Assembly: GCF_900106525.1 (NCBI RefSeq)
Contig: NZ_FNOG01000002.1
Coordinates: 725,785-771,948, forward strand
Length of the DNA: 46,164 nucleotides
Direction of reading: 5' to 3'
Source: Lysobacter enzymogenes
Lineage (GTDB): Bacteria > Pseudomonadota > Gammaproteobacteria > Xanthomonadales > Xanthomonadaceae
The translations under genes and the position numbers were made by a program. The notes below the pieces were generated by a model, which did not search any database, was not told the origin of the DNA, and saw only the letters and a program-made list of their open reading frames with translations. Positions 32,726 through 42,801 of this stretch are shown here, piece after piece. The stretch's first letter is position 1. Each line of letters opens with the position of its first letter.

Positions 32726-35005
32726 ATGATCAGCGTCACCACCCTCGGCTTCCCGCGCATCGGCGCGCGGCGCGAGCTCAAGCAAGCCCTGGAATCGTTC
32801 TGGAAAGGCGACAGCGACGCCGCCGCGCTGCAAACCGCCGCCGCCGCGCTGCGCGAACGCCACTGGCGCCTGGCCGCCGCGGCCGGCGCCGACAGCGTGC
32901 CGTGCAACGATTTCTCGCTCTACGACCACGTCCTCGACACCGCGGTGCTGTTCGACGCCATCCCGGCCTCGCACCGCGCGGCGTTCGAAGAAGACCCGCT
33001 GACCGGCTACTTCGCCCTCGCCCGCGGCCTGCAGGACGGCCGCCGCGATCTGCGCGCGCTGGAAATGACCAAGTGGTTCGACACCAACTACCACTACCTG
33101 GTCCCGCAATTCGAACCCGGCCAGCGCTTCGCCCTGCGCGCCGACAAGCCGCTGGCGGAACTGGCCCAGGCGCAGGCGCTGGGCCTGGACGCGCGGCCGG
33201 TGCTGGTCGGCCCGGTCACCTTCCTCAAGCTCGGCAAGCGCAGCGACGGCGGCGACCCGCGCGAGTTGCTCGACGCGCTGCTGCCGGCCTATGCCGAACT
33301 GCTGGCCAAGCTCAAGGCCGCCGGCGCGCGCTGGGTGCAGATCGACGAGCCGGCGCTGGCGCTGGACCTCGACGACGCCGACCGCGCCGCCTACCGCCGC
33401 GCCTACGACGCGCTGGCCCAGGCCGACTCGCCGCAGCGCCTGCTCGCCACCTACTTCGGCGCGCTCGGCGACAACGCCGCGCTGGCCGCGCAGTTGCCGG
33501 TGGAAGCGCTACACCTGGATCTGGTGCGCGCGCCGCAGCAGCTCGAAGCGGTGCTGCCGCTGCTGCCGCAAGAGCGCGCGCTGAGCCTGGGCGTGGTCGA
33601 CGGCCGCAACATCTGGCGCGCCGACCTCGACGCCGCGCTGAGCCTGGCGCGCCGCGCCGGCGAGCGCGCGCGCTGGCTGGCGCCGTCGTGCTCGCTGTTG
33701 CACGTGCCCACCGACCTGGAACTGGAACGCAAGCTGCCCGGCCCGCTGAAGCAGTGGATGGCCTACGCCAAGCAGAAGATCGAAGAGCTGCGTCTGATCG
33801 CCGGCGCCCTGGCCGGCGACGCCGCGGCCGAAGGCGAACTGGCCAAGGCCGCCAGCGCGCGCGCCGCGCGCCTGGCCTCGCCGCTGCTGCGCAACGCGCA
33901 GGTGCGCAAGCGCCTGGCCGCAGTCGAGCCGGCGATGACCCGCCGCGCCAGCGCCTACCCCCAGCGTGCGCGCCTGCAGCAGCAGCGCCTGAACCTGCCG
34001 CTTTTCCCGACCACCACCATCGGCTCGTTCCCGCAGACCGCGCAGGTGCGCCATGCCCGCGCCGAACACAAGGCCGGGCGCCTGGACGACGCCGGTTACC
34101 GCGCCTTCCTCGAGAACGAAACCGTGCAGTGCCTGCGCGAGCAGGAAGCGCTCGGCATCGACATGCTGGTGCACGGCGAATTCGAGCGCAACGACATGGT
34201 CGAATACTTCGGCGAACAGCTCGACGGCTTCGCCTTCACCTCGCACGGCTGGGTGCAGAGCTACGGCTCGCGCTGCGTCAAACCGCCGGTGCTGTTCGGC
34301 GACGTCGCCCGGCCCAAGCCGATGACGGTGGAATGGAGCCGCTTCGCCCAGGACCACGCGGCCAAGCCGGTCAAGGGCATGCTGACCGGGCCGGTGACGA
34401 TCCTGCAGTGGTCGTTCGTGCGCGACGACCAGCCGCGCGCCGACAGCTGCCGGCAGATCGCGCTGGCGCTGCGCGAGGAAGTGCTGGACCTGGAAGCGGC
34501 CGGCATCGCCGCGATCCAGATCGACGAACCGGCCTTGCGCGAAGGCCTGCCGCTGCGCCGCAGCGACTGGCCGGCGTACCTGGACTGGGCCGGCGAAAGC
34601 TTCCGCCTGGCCGCCAGCGGCGTCGATGACGCGACCCAGATCCACACCCACATGTGCTACGCCGAGTTCAACGACATCATCGACGCCGTCGCCGCGCTCG
34701 ACGCCGACGTGATCTCGATCGAGACCTCGCGCTCGCGCATGGAACTGCTCGACGCGTTCGTGCGTTATCGCTACCCCAACGGCATCGGCCCCGGCGTCTA
34801 CGACATCCACTCCCCGCGCGTGCCCGACGAAACCGAGATGCGCGAGCTGCTGGACAAGGCGCTGGACGTGCTGGAACCGGCGCAGCTGTGGGTCAACCCG
34901 GACTGCGGCCTGAAAACCCGCGGCTGGCCGGAAGTGCGCGCAGCGTTGCAGGCGATGGTCGGCGCGGCGCAGGGCTTGCGCGAGGCGGTGCAGGCGGAAG
35001 CCTAA
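32726..35005 (+). CDS. metE: Cobalamin-independent methionine synthase
   Basis: A 759-residue zinc enzyme that moves a methyl group from methyltetrahydrofolate (triglutamate form) to homocysteine. It has the double-barrel layout. The N-terminal half starts ISVTTLGFPRIGARRELKQA. The C-terminal half begins at LFPTTTIGSFPQTAQVR. The zinc ligands are visible: His and Cys in IHTHMCYAEF and the second Cys in VNPDCGLKTR. DVISIETSRSRMELLDAF is also typical. The ATG at 32726 gives the normal N-terminus, with AGGT upstream. It stands alone behind a B12 riboswitch and ends at a strong terminator. Confidence 0.97.
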   Translation: MISVTTLGFPRIGARRELKQALESFWKGDSDAAALQTAAAALRERHWRLAAAAGADSVPCNDFSLYDHVLDTAVLFDAIPASHRAAFEEDPLTGYFALARGLQDGRRDLRALEMTKWFDTNYHYLVPQFEPGQRFALRADKPLAELAQAQALGLDARPVLVGPVTFLKLGKRSDGGDPRELLDALLPAYAELLAKLKAAGARWVQIDEPALALDLDDADRAAYRRAYDALAQADSPQRLLATYFGALGDNAALAAQLPVEALHLDLVRAPQQLEAVLPLLPQERALSLGVVDGRNIWRADLDAALSLARRAGERARWLAPSCSLLHVPTDLELERKLPGPLKQWMAYAKQKIEELRLIAGALAGDAAAEGELAKAASARAARLASPLLRNAQVRKRLAAVEPAMTRRASAYPQRARLQQQRLNLPLFPTTTIGSFPQTAQVRHARAEHKAGRLDDAGYRAFLENETVQCLREQEALGIDMLVHGEFERNDMVEYFGEQLDGFAFTSHGWVQSYGSRCVKPPVLFGDVARPKPMTVEWSRFAQDHAAKPVKGMLTGPVTILQWSFVRDDQPRADSCRQIALALREEVLDLEAAGIAAIQIDEPALREGLPLRRSDWPAYLDWAGESFRLAASGVDDATQIHTHMCYAEFNDIIDAVAALDADVISIETSRSRMELLDAFVRYRYPNGIGPGVYDIHSPRVPDETEMRELLDKALDVLEPAQLWVNPDCGLKTRGWPEVRAALQAMVGAAQGLREAVQAEA

Positions 35006-35021
35006 AGCCAGCGCCCCACCC

Positions 35022-35057
35022 CGGATGCGCCGCGCCAACGCGCGGCGCATCCGTTTT
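35022..35057 (+). terminator. Rho-independent terminator of metE
   Basis: CGGATGCGCCGCGC (35022-35035) pairs perfectly with GCGCGGCGCATCCG (35040-35053) around CAAC, followed by TTTTC. It lies 17 bases past the stop codon. Confidence 0.93.
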
Positions 35058-35149
35058 CGCAAGCACAAACAGCGGTTCTGCGGCCGCCTAGAACGAACGA
35101 CGGCCTTCGTCGACAAAAAACTTCGGCCGTCCTCTCTCTCACCCTCAAT

Positions 35150-35172
35150 GATTCCGGCGAAAGCCGGAATCC
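35150..35172. repeat. Palindromic repeat, family B
   Basis: ATTCCGGCGAAAGCCGGAAT plus CC: the family B hairpin in reversed orientation, 23 bases before family C copy 3. Confidence 0.85.
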
Positions 35173-35194
35173 ATGTTGCTATTGCCGTTGCTCT

Positions 35195-35421
35195 CCGCTC
35201 CCCCCGCCGCCCCGAACTCGCCACAGGCAAAAGGAGACCCGTAGGGCGGCGCGCAGGACGCGCGCCGTGCGCCACCCAGGCCATGGATGGCCTGTGTGGC
35301 GCATCCCCGCGCCCGCTCCGAACCTCAGTGGCTCTTGATTCGAAAACAAGGAAAGCGCCTTTCTTTGGTTACTTTCTTTGGCAAGACAAAGAAAGTAACC
35401 CGGCCGCTTGCGGACGGAAGC
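35195..35421 (+). repeat. Family C element, copy 3
   Basis: A close copy of 19174-19407. Its 14-bp hairpin is GGTTACTTTCTTTG (35367-35380) / CAAAGAAAGTAACC (35387-35400), perfect with a 6-base loop. The loop differs in length and sequence from copy 1 (10 bases) while the arms are unchanged, which suggests that the structure matters. Confidence 0.88.
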
Positions 35422-35480
35422 TGTTGATGTTGGCTGGTCGTCACTCGTTGCTACGAGACGAGCACAAGCAACATCAAAAT

Positions 35481-35507
35481 GGATTCCGGCTTTCGCCGGA
35501 ATGACGG
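35481..35507. repeat. Palindromic repeat, family B
   Basis: GGATTCCGGC, TTTC, GCCGGAATGACGG: the same variant as at 20014-20041. It lies about 60 bases past the end of family C copy 3. Confidence 0.85.
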
Positions 35508-35555
35508 GCTGGGAGCCTCGGGTCTTCGGGCGAGTTCGGCGGAGCTACGTCGCTG

Positions 35556-35640
35556 CGGTTGGTCGCGACTCGCGTCGCTCCTACAGGGAGATACGTAACT
35601 TGCCGCAGACCCTGTAGGAGCGGCGCAAGCCGCGACCGCG
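35556..35640. repeat. Palindromic repeat, family A (inverted arm order, diverged)
   Basis: The arm GGTCGCGACTCGCGTCGCTC then CTACAG precedes the arm CTGTAGGAGCGGC then GCAAGCCGCGACC, with 25 bases between. Several substitutions make it the most diverged full copy in the window. Confidence 0.8.
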
Positions 35641-35738
35641 ACAACGCAACCACGACGAAAACCACCGCACCCCCGACCCGCACCCGCAGACACACCCCAC
35701 CACACAGCGAAAACCCACAAACGCCGACCCCACCCGAC

Positions 35739-37334
35739 TCAAAAGCAATACCCATTGCGCCCACGCCGCTTGGCCCGATACAGCGCCTCGTCGGCACGAT
35801 CCATCGCCATCTCCAACTCGTCCACCGCATAAGCCATCGCCACGCCGATGCTGCAGCTCAACCGCCCGTGCTCGCTGTCGCGATGCTCGATGTCGCGCCG
35901 ATACATGCCCAGCAGGATCGCGCGGGCGATGTTGAGCACCCGCGCCCGGCCCACGCCGGGAATCAGCACGCAGAATTCCTCGCCGCCGGTGCGCACCACC
36001 GCGTCGGCGCCTTCGCGCACTTCGGCGCGGATCGCCGCCACCGAGGCGCGCAAGGCGTCGTCGCCGGCGCGATGGCCGTAGCGGTCGTTGTAGGCCTTGA
36101 AGTGGTCGACGTCGATCAGCAGCACCGCCACGCTGCCCAGGCGCGCGCCCTGCGCCGCCAGCGCGCGCACGAACTCGTCGCGGCCGCGGCGGTTGAGCGC
36201 GCCGGTCAAGGGATCGGTGCAGGCCACCCGGTCGAGTTCGCGCAAGGCGTCGCGCAACTGCGCGGTGCGCTGCACCACCTCGTCCTCGCGCTCGCTCAGG
36301 CTCTGGCGCAGTTCGGCGTGGGCGTGTTCGAGCCGGCCGGACAGCTCGACGATGGCATCGAGCACCGGCTGCAGTTCCTCGGGCATCGGCGCGTCGTCGG
36401 CGTGCGCGCCCGGCTCGGGCGCCGCGCCGCTGGCCAGGGCGCGCAGGCGCAGCAGCAGCGACGAAGCGGCGCGCGCCAGCACCCGCGCGTACCACACGAA
36501 CGCCAGCGCCGACCCGAACACCGCCAACAACAGCAACTGGCTCATCAGCATCGCCCGCTCGAACACGCCGCGCTCGGCGCGCTCGCGCGGCGCCACCGTA
36601 TACAGGCTCCAGCCGTCGGCGGTGCGCGCGCGGGCGACGAAGGCGCGTCCGCCGCCCGGCATCACCGGCAGCGAGCCGCGCGCGCGGGCGTTGTCGAGCG
36701 CGCCCAGCGCCGCGCCGAAACCGGTGTCGGCGGCGCGTTGCATGAACGACAGCGCCATCCCGCCGCTGGCATGGATCACCCGCTCGCTGCGGTCCAGCAG
36801 CACGGTCTCGTAGCCGCCGTGGCCGCTGTCGTCGTACAGGTGGCTCGGGCTCAGCGAGGCCTCGATCACGCCCTCGAACGCGCCGTCGCGATAGCGCGGC
36901 ACCGACACCACCACCAGCGGATCGCGGCCGATGCCGCGGCCGACGAAGGCATCGGAGACATAGTCGCGACCGCTGCGCGCCGGCACCTGGAAGTAGGCGC
37001 GGTCGGCGACGTCGAGCCCGATCGCGCGCCCGACCGCGGACGCCGGCGCCGCGCCGACCACGCGGCCGCGCGCGTCGGTGGCGATCAGGGTCAGGATCGG
37101 CGGGTAGCGCCGTTGCAGCTCGGCCAGTTCGCGGTTCCAGTCCAGGCGATGGCGCTCGCCGGCCGAGGCCAGCACGTGCAGGCTGGCGCGCAGCGCGATC
37201 AAGCTCTGGTCGAGCTCATGGGCGAGGATGTCGGCGCTGGCGACGGTGTGCGCGTCGATCTGCGCCAGTTCCGAGCGATAGCGGCTGAACACCATCGCCG
37301 CGCCGAACGCCAGGCTCGGCAGCACCACCGCCAT
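35739..37334 (-). CDS. Membrane-bound diguanylate cyclase (sensor + GGDEF)
   Basis: A protein of about 531 residues that would make cyclic di-GMP from two GTP. It has an N-terminal membrane helix, then a periplasmic Cache-like sensor region (containing ADRAYFQVPARSGRDYVSDA). A second membrane helix (LLLLAVFGSALAFVWY), a coiled-coil linker and a GGDEF domain follow (ACTDPLTGALNRRG, LLIDVDHFKAYND, RTGGEEF). The active-site loop is GGEEF, so catalysis is expected. The inhibitory RxxD site is not at its usual place. The true start is uncertain. The frame is open to 37553, but that part runs through the gap terminator, so I use ATG 37334 (GTG 37337 is also possible). No good ribosome site is seen at either. 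Confidence 0.87.
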   Translation of the reverse strand: MAVVLPSLAFGAAMVFSRYRSELAQIDAHTVASADILAHELDQSLIALRASLHVLASAGERHRLDWNRELAELQRRYPPILTLIATDARGRVVGAAPASAVGRAIGLDVADRAYFQVPARSGRDYVSDAFVGRGIGRDPLVVVSVPRYRDGAFEGVIEASLSPSHLYDDSGHGGYETVLLDRSERVIHASGGMALSFMQRAADTGFGAALGALDNARARGSLPVMPGGGRAFVARARTADGWSLYTVAPRERAERGVFERAMLMSQLLLLAVFGSALAFVWYARVLARAASSLLLRLRALASGAAPEPGAHADDAPMPEELQPVLDAIVELSGRLEHAHAELRQSLSEREDEVVQRTAQLRDALRELDRVACTDPLTGALNRRGRDEFVRALAAQGARLGSVAVLLIDVDHFKAYNDRYGHRAGDDALRASVAAIRAEVREGADAVVRTGGEEFCVLIPGVGRARVLNIARAILLGMYRRDIEHRDSEHGRLSCSIGVAMAYAVDELEMAMDRADEALYRAKRRGRNGYCF

Positions 37335-37421
37335 CACCAGCAGGCGCAGGAACTGGCGGTACAGCCCGTTGCGTACCGTTGGCTGTATGCGATCCGTTCG
37401 GGCTACCGATTTTTTGTGCTG

Positions 37422-37467
37422 CGCAAAACGAAACAGCCCCGCCGGAGCGGGGCTGTTTCGTTTTGCG
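37422..37467 (-). terminator. Terminator of gap
   Basis: A perfect 21-bp stem: 37422-37442 pairs with 37447-37467 around CGGA. The GC-rich inner part (GCCCCGC) is followed on the minus strand by TGTTTCGTTTTG. It lies about 120 bases past the gap stop and within the open frame upstream of the diguanylate cyclase. Confidence 0.88.
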
Positions 37468-37587
37468 GGGACGCCGGGCGGCCAGCGTCGCCGCCAGGGG
37501 CGGCGCTGCGGCGGGCCGCCCTCAGGCGGCGGCGATGGTGTGCTTTCGTCCATGCCCGGCTCGCGTCTGCGCCCCGGTCGCGCCGGC

Positions 37588-39451
<1,864 letters not shown>

Positions 39452-39469
39452 GCGGCGCTCGCGTTGCCG

Positions 39470-39500
39470 AAGGCCGCGCCTGTCGCAGGGCGCGGCCTTT
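39470..39500 (+). terminator. Probable terminator of ompW
   Basis: AAGGCCGCGCC (39470-39480) pairs with GGCGCGGCCTT (39489-39499), followed by TGCG. It has a strong stem and only a short T-run. Confidence 0.75.
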
Positions 39501-39560
39501 GCGTTGGTGCAGTGCCTGGCTGCGGGTGCTTGGTGACCGGTGCTTAGCGGCGGAGCGGAA

Positions 39561-39655
39561 AGCGTCGGGCCTGAAGGCCCTCCCACAAAAGCCCTGAAGG
39601 CCTTCGCAAGCCGGCCTGGCACCGCTCTTGTGGGAGGGCCTTCAGGCCAGACGCT
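39561..39655. repeat. Palindromic repeat, family D
   Basis: AGCGTCGGGCCTGAAGGCCC then TCCCACA at the left, and TGTGGGAGGGCCTTCAGGCC then AGACGCT at the right. The centre is longer and holds an extra CCCTGAAGGCC copy. It lies between ompW and the nuclease gene, in the 39452-39728 gap. Confidence 0.88.
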
Positions 39656-39728
39656 TTGGTGCCGGCCCGCCGCGCACCGCCAGCTTCGGACAGCGGCCCG
39701 CGCCGCCGGCTCCGGTAGAGTGCGCGCC

Positions 39729-40589
39729 ATGATCGAACCGCGCACCCGCCCCCGCTTCGCCCGCCGCCTGCTCGACGCCGCCGTCGTGCTCGCCGTCGTG
39801 TCCGCCGCCCTGCCGCTGCCGGCCCTGGCCTGGGGCCGCCAAGGCCATCGACTGGTCGCCGAGCTGGCCTGGGACGAAATGTCCCCAGCCGCGCGCGCCG
39901 AAGCGCAAAAGCTGCTCGCCGGCGAACCCGACCCGACCCTGCCCGGCATCGCCAACTGGGCCGACCTGCTGCGCGACGAGAAGCCGGAACTGGGCAAGCG
40001 CAGCGCCAAGTGGCATTACATCGACCTGCCCGAAGACGGCGACTGCCAGTACGACGCCGCCCGCGATTGCCCCGACGGCAACTGTGCGGTCGCCGCGATC
40101 CTCGCCCAGACCGCGATCCTGGCCGACCGCAGCAAGCCCAAGGCCGAACGCCTGGAGGCGCTGAAATTCGTCGTCCACCTGGTCGGCGACGTGCACCAGC
40201 CGCTGCACGTCGGCTACGCCCGCGACAAGGGCGGCAATAGCTTCCAGCTCGCCATCCCCGGCGAGCGTCCCGGCGGCTACGGCGGCAACCTGCATTCGCT
40301 GTGGGACAGCGGCATGCTCAACATGAGCAAGCTCGATGACGATAAGTACCTGGCCAAACTCAAGGACATCCAGGTGCCCGCGGTCAGCGCCCTGGCGCTG
40401 CCGCCGCCGGCCGCCGACTGGGCCGAGGAATCGTGCAAACTGATGCGGCAACCGGGTTTCTACCCGCCCACGCACAAGCTGGCCCCCGACTACGTCGCCA
40501 CCTGGCGGCCGCTGGCCGAAACCCAACTGCGCCTGGGCGGCGAACACCTGGCCAAGCTGCTCGACGCCGCCCTGGCGCCGGGCCGCTGA
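39729..40589 (+). CDS. S1/P1-type zinc nuclease, exported
   Basis: A 286-residue secreted nuclease that would cut single-stranded DNA or RNA outside the cytoplasm. The signal peptide ends ALPLPALA and the mature protein would start with Trp35. In this family the N-terminal Trp is itself a zinc ligand, so the cleavage site fits well. Other ligands are His40 (GRQGHRLVAE), FVVHLVGDVHQPLHVGYARD and GGNLHSLWDSG. The Cys pair in CQYDAARDCPDGNC may form disulfides. The three-zinc active site looks complete. A role in nutrient scavenging or predation is inferred. Confidence 0.92.
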   Translation: MIEPRTRPRFARRLLDAAVVLAVVSAALPLPALAWGRQGHRLVAELAWDEMSPAARAEAQKLLAGEPDPTLPGIANWADLLRDEKPELGKRSAKWHYIDLPEDGDCQYDAARDCPDGNCAVAAILAQTAILADRSKPKAERLEALKFVVHLVGDVHQPLHVGYARDKGGNSFQLAIPGERPGGYGGNLHSLWDSGMLNMSKLDDDKYLAKLKDIQVPAVSALALPPPAADWAEESCKLMRQPGFYPPTHKLAPDYVATWRPLAETQLRLGGEHLAKLLDAALAPGR

Positions 40590-40662
40590 CCGCCGCGGCG
40601 CGCTGCGCCGCTCCGGCCCGCGCGGCGCGTTCCGCACAGGCCCCGCCGCACCGAGAGCCGCC

Positions 40663-41556
40663 ATGCCGCCGCCCGAGTCCAACGCCGCCGCGCCGCAGGT
40701 CAGCGCCTTCCACCACCGCGACACCGGCACCTGGAGCTATCTGGTCGCCGACCCGGCCACGCGCGCGGCGGCCATCCTCGACCCGGTGCTCGACTTCGAC
40801 CCGCGCTCGGGCCGCACCGGCCTGGACAGCGCCGCGGCCTTGCTCGAACGCGCCGCCGCCGACGGCCTGCGCATCGACTGGTTGCTGGAAACCCACGCCC
40901 ACGCCGACCACCTCAGCGCCGCCCACGCGTTGCGCGAACGCTTGCGCGCGCAGACCGGCCATGCGCCGCAGCTGGCGATCGGCCGCCGCATCGGCGAAGT
41001 GCGGCGGGTGTTCGCGCCGCTGTTCGGCCTGGCCGACGACGCCGAGGCCGGGTTCGATCATTTGTTCGACGACGACGAGGACTTCGCCGTCGGCGCGCTG
41101 GCCGCACGCGCGATCCCGGTGCCGGGCCACACCCAGGACAGCCTGGCCTATCTGATCGGCGACGCGCTGTTCGTCGGCGATTCGCTGTTCCTGCCCGACA
41201 GCGGCACCGCCCGCTGCGATTTCCCCGGCGGCGACGCGGCGATGCTGTACCAGTCGATCCAGCGCCTGTACCGCCTGGACGACGCCACCCGCGTGTTCGT
41301 CTGCCACGACTACGGCAAGGACGGGCGCGAGCCGGCCTGCGAGACCCGCATCGGCGCGCAGAAGCGCGACAACGTCCATGTCCGCGCCGACACCGCCGAG
41401 GCCGAGTTCGTGGCCCTGCGCGAAACGCGCGACCGCACCCTGGCGGTGCCGGCATTGATCCTGCCGGCGCTGCAGGTGAACCTGCGCGGCGGCGCCCTGC
41501 CGGAGCCGGAAGCCAACGGCGTGCGCTACCTGAAACTGCCGCTCGACCAATTGTGA
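40663..41556 (+). CDS. Persulfide dioxygenase-type metallo-beta-lactamase-fold protein (ETHE1/Blh-like)
   Basis: A 297-residue metallo-beta-lactamase-fold protein. The metal motif is ETHAHADHLSA (His78, His80, Asp82, His83), followed by PVPGHTQDSLAYLIG, SLFLPDSGTARCDFPGGDA and VFVCHDYG. The ETHAHADHLSA and DSGTARCDFPGGDA stretches are typical of ETHE1-type iron dioxygenases and the related Blh proteins. These oxidise glutathione persulfide to sulfite and so handle sulfide. There is no rhodanese domain. The next gene starts eight bases after its stop, so the two are likely co-expressed. Confidence 0.87.
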   Translation: MPPPESNAAAPQVSAFHHRDTGTWSYLVADPATRAAAILDPVLDFDPRSGRTGLDSAAALLERAAADGLRIDWLLETHAHADHLSAAHALRERLRAQTGHAPQLAIGRRIGEVRRVFAPLFGLADDAEAGFDHLFDDDEDFAVGALAARAIPVPGHTQDSLAYLIGDALFVGDSLFLPDSGTARCDFPGGDAAMLYQSIQRLYRLDDATRVFVCHDYGKDGREPACETRIGAQKRDNVHVRADTAEAEFVALRETRDRTLAVPALILPALQVNLRGGALPEPEANGVRYLKLPLDQL

Positions 41557-41564
41557 GGAAGCGC

Positions 41565-42176
41565 ATGCGCCGGATCGGGATTCGATTGTTCGCGAGCCGC
41601 CTGTTCGGGAACCCTTTGTTCGCAAGCCGTCTGTTGGAAAGTGCTGCGTTCGAAGGCCGCTCGTCCGAGCACCGTCTCATCAAGAGCCGTCTGTTCGTCC
41701 TGCCGGCGCTGTTGGCCGCCGGCTTCGCCGCGCACGCCGGGCATCGCCACGGCGAAGCCGCGCCCGCCGCGATGCCGCAAGGCGCGGTGGAAGTGAAGCT
41801 GGACGAAGCGGTGCTGGCCAAGCTGCCGCAGGTGAAGGCCGAAGGCAGCGCGCACGGCCGCAAGCTCAGCTGCGAAGGCGTGGCCCTGGTCGAACTGCTG
41901 CGCGCCAGCGGCGCGATGCCGGCCGAACCGCTGCGCGGCGCGCAGTTGTCGCGGATCGCGCAAGTGCGCGCGCGCGACGGCTACCGCGCCGCGTTCTCGC
42001 TCGCCGAACTCGACCCCAGCCTGGGCAACCGCCCGGTGGTGCTGACCCGCCGCTGCAACGGCGCCGACCTGCCGCCCGGCGACGGCCCGTGGCGCCTGAT
42101 CGTCCCCGGCGAATCGCGCCCGGCGCGCTGGGTGCGTCAGGTGGAGTCGATTCGGGTGGGCGACGCGGACGTTTGA
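41565..42176 (+). CDS. Exported protein with small molybdopterin-oxidoreductase-like domain
   Basis: A 203-residue protein. Residues 60-200 (GRKLSCEGVALVELLRASGA, ARDGYRAAFSLAELDP, VVLTRRCNGADLPPGDGPWR and ESRPARWVRQVESI) look like a shortened sulfite-oxidase-type molybdopterin domain. It is too short to hold a full cofactor site. A signal-like segment (RLFVLPALLAAGFAAHAGH) lies at about residues 46-64. Before it are four degenerate 10-residue repeats of the type RLFASRLFGN (30-bp period, 41586-41705). GAGGAA lies just before ATG 41565, so these repeats are probably translated. It is paired with a persulfide dioxygenase and lies upstream of modABC. Confidence 0.75.
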   Translation: MRRIGIRLFASRLFGNPLFASRLLESAAFEGRSSEHRLIKSRLFVLPALLAAGFAAHAGHRHGEAAPAAMPQGAVEVKLDEAVLAKLPQVKAEGSAHGRKLSCEGVALVELLRASGAMPAEPLRGAQLSRIAQVRARDGYRAAFSLAELDPSLGNRPVVLTRRCNGADLPPGDGPWRLIVPGESRPARWVRQVESIRVGDADV

Positions 42177-42264
42177 GGTCGGGGTCGGGTCGGGTTCGGT
42201 CAGTGTGCTGCAGTTTCTGCGGTAGCGATGTCCCGGCGTTTGCCGAAACATGGCGCTGAAGTCT

Positions 42265-42663
42265 CTGGATCCCCGCGTTCGCGGGGATGACGGCATGAAG
42301 GGGCGTAGTGAAACCCGCCTGTTCTGGATCCCCACCTTCACGGGGATGACGGCATGGAGTGGCGCGGTGAAAGCCACCTGCCATGAAACCCACCTACCGC
42401 GAACCCCACCTATCGTCATTCCTGCGAAAGCGGGAATCCAGGGCTTCATCGCAGCATGACTCTGAAGTCTCTGGATCCGCCTTCGCGGGGATGACGGCGT
42501 GGGAGTGGCGCAGTGAAAGCCACCTGCCATAAAGCCCACCTACCGCGACCCCCACCTACCGTCATTCCCGCGAAAGCGGGAATCCAGGGCTTCATCGCGG
42601 CATGACTCTGAAGTCTCTGGATCCCCGCCTTCGCGGGGATGACGATGTGGAGCAGCGCGGTAA
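42265..42663. repeat. Array of six family B palindromes in a 146-bp tandem repeat
   Basis: Family B hairpins at 42265-42293, 42324-42352, 42414-42441 (reversed), 42471-42497, 42559-42587 (reversed) and 42617-42644. The last four form two tandem copies (42371-42516 and 42517-42663) of a unit of about 146 bases. Each unit has a reversed and a forward palindrome joined by GGGCTTCATCGC and GCATGACTCTGAAGTCTCTG. The array fills most of the 625-base gap between the molybdopterin-domain gene and modA. No gene is seen in it. Confidence 0.92.
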
Positions 42664-42801
42664 AACCCACCTGCGCCATACCGCATTTCCCCCGTATCGC
42701 CGCGATTTCGAAACACGACCATCGCCCCGAAACCCCTGCGCAACCGCACTGCCGCCCCACTCCCGGGTTACCCTGACCCCACCTCCCCGCCGGCCCCGCC
42801 C

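Larger units (their letters stand above)
35006..35738. other. Gene-free repeat block after metE
   Basis: About 730 bases without a gene. It holds the metE terminator, family B palindromes at 35150-35172 and 35481-35507, family C copy 3 and a family A palindrome. The order B-C-B-A repeats the mix seen at 18.8-20.2 kb, which suggests these families travel or accumulate together. Confidence 0.8.

Noticed and set aside
37335-37553. The first 73 codons of the long diguanylate cyclase frame as coding
   Set aside because: They run through the gap terminator and are Pro/Arg-rich without family character. The start is left uncertain instead.
42265-42663. The family B array as a CRISPR
   Set aside because: Repeats alternate in orientation and the intervening segments are themselves repeated at 146 bp, not unique spacers.
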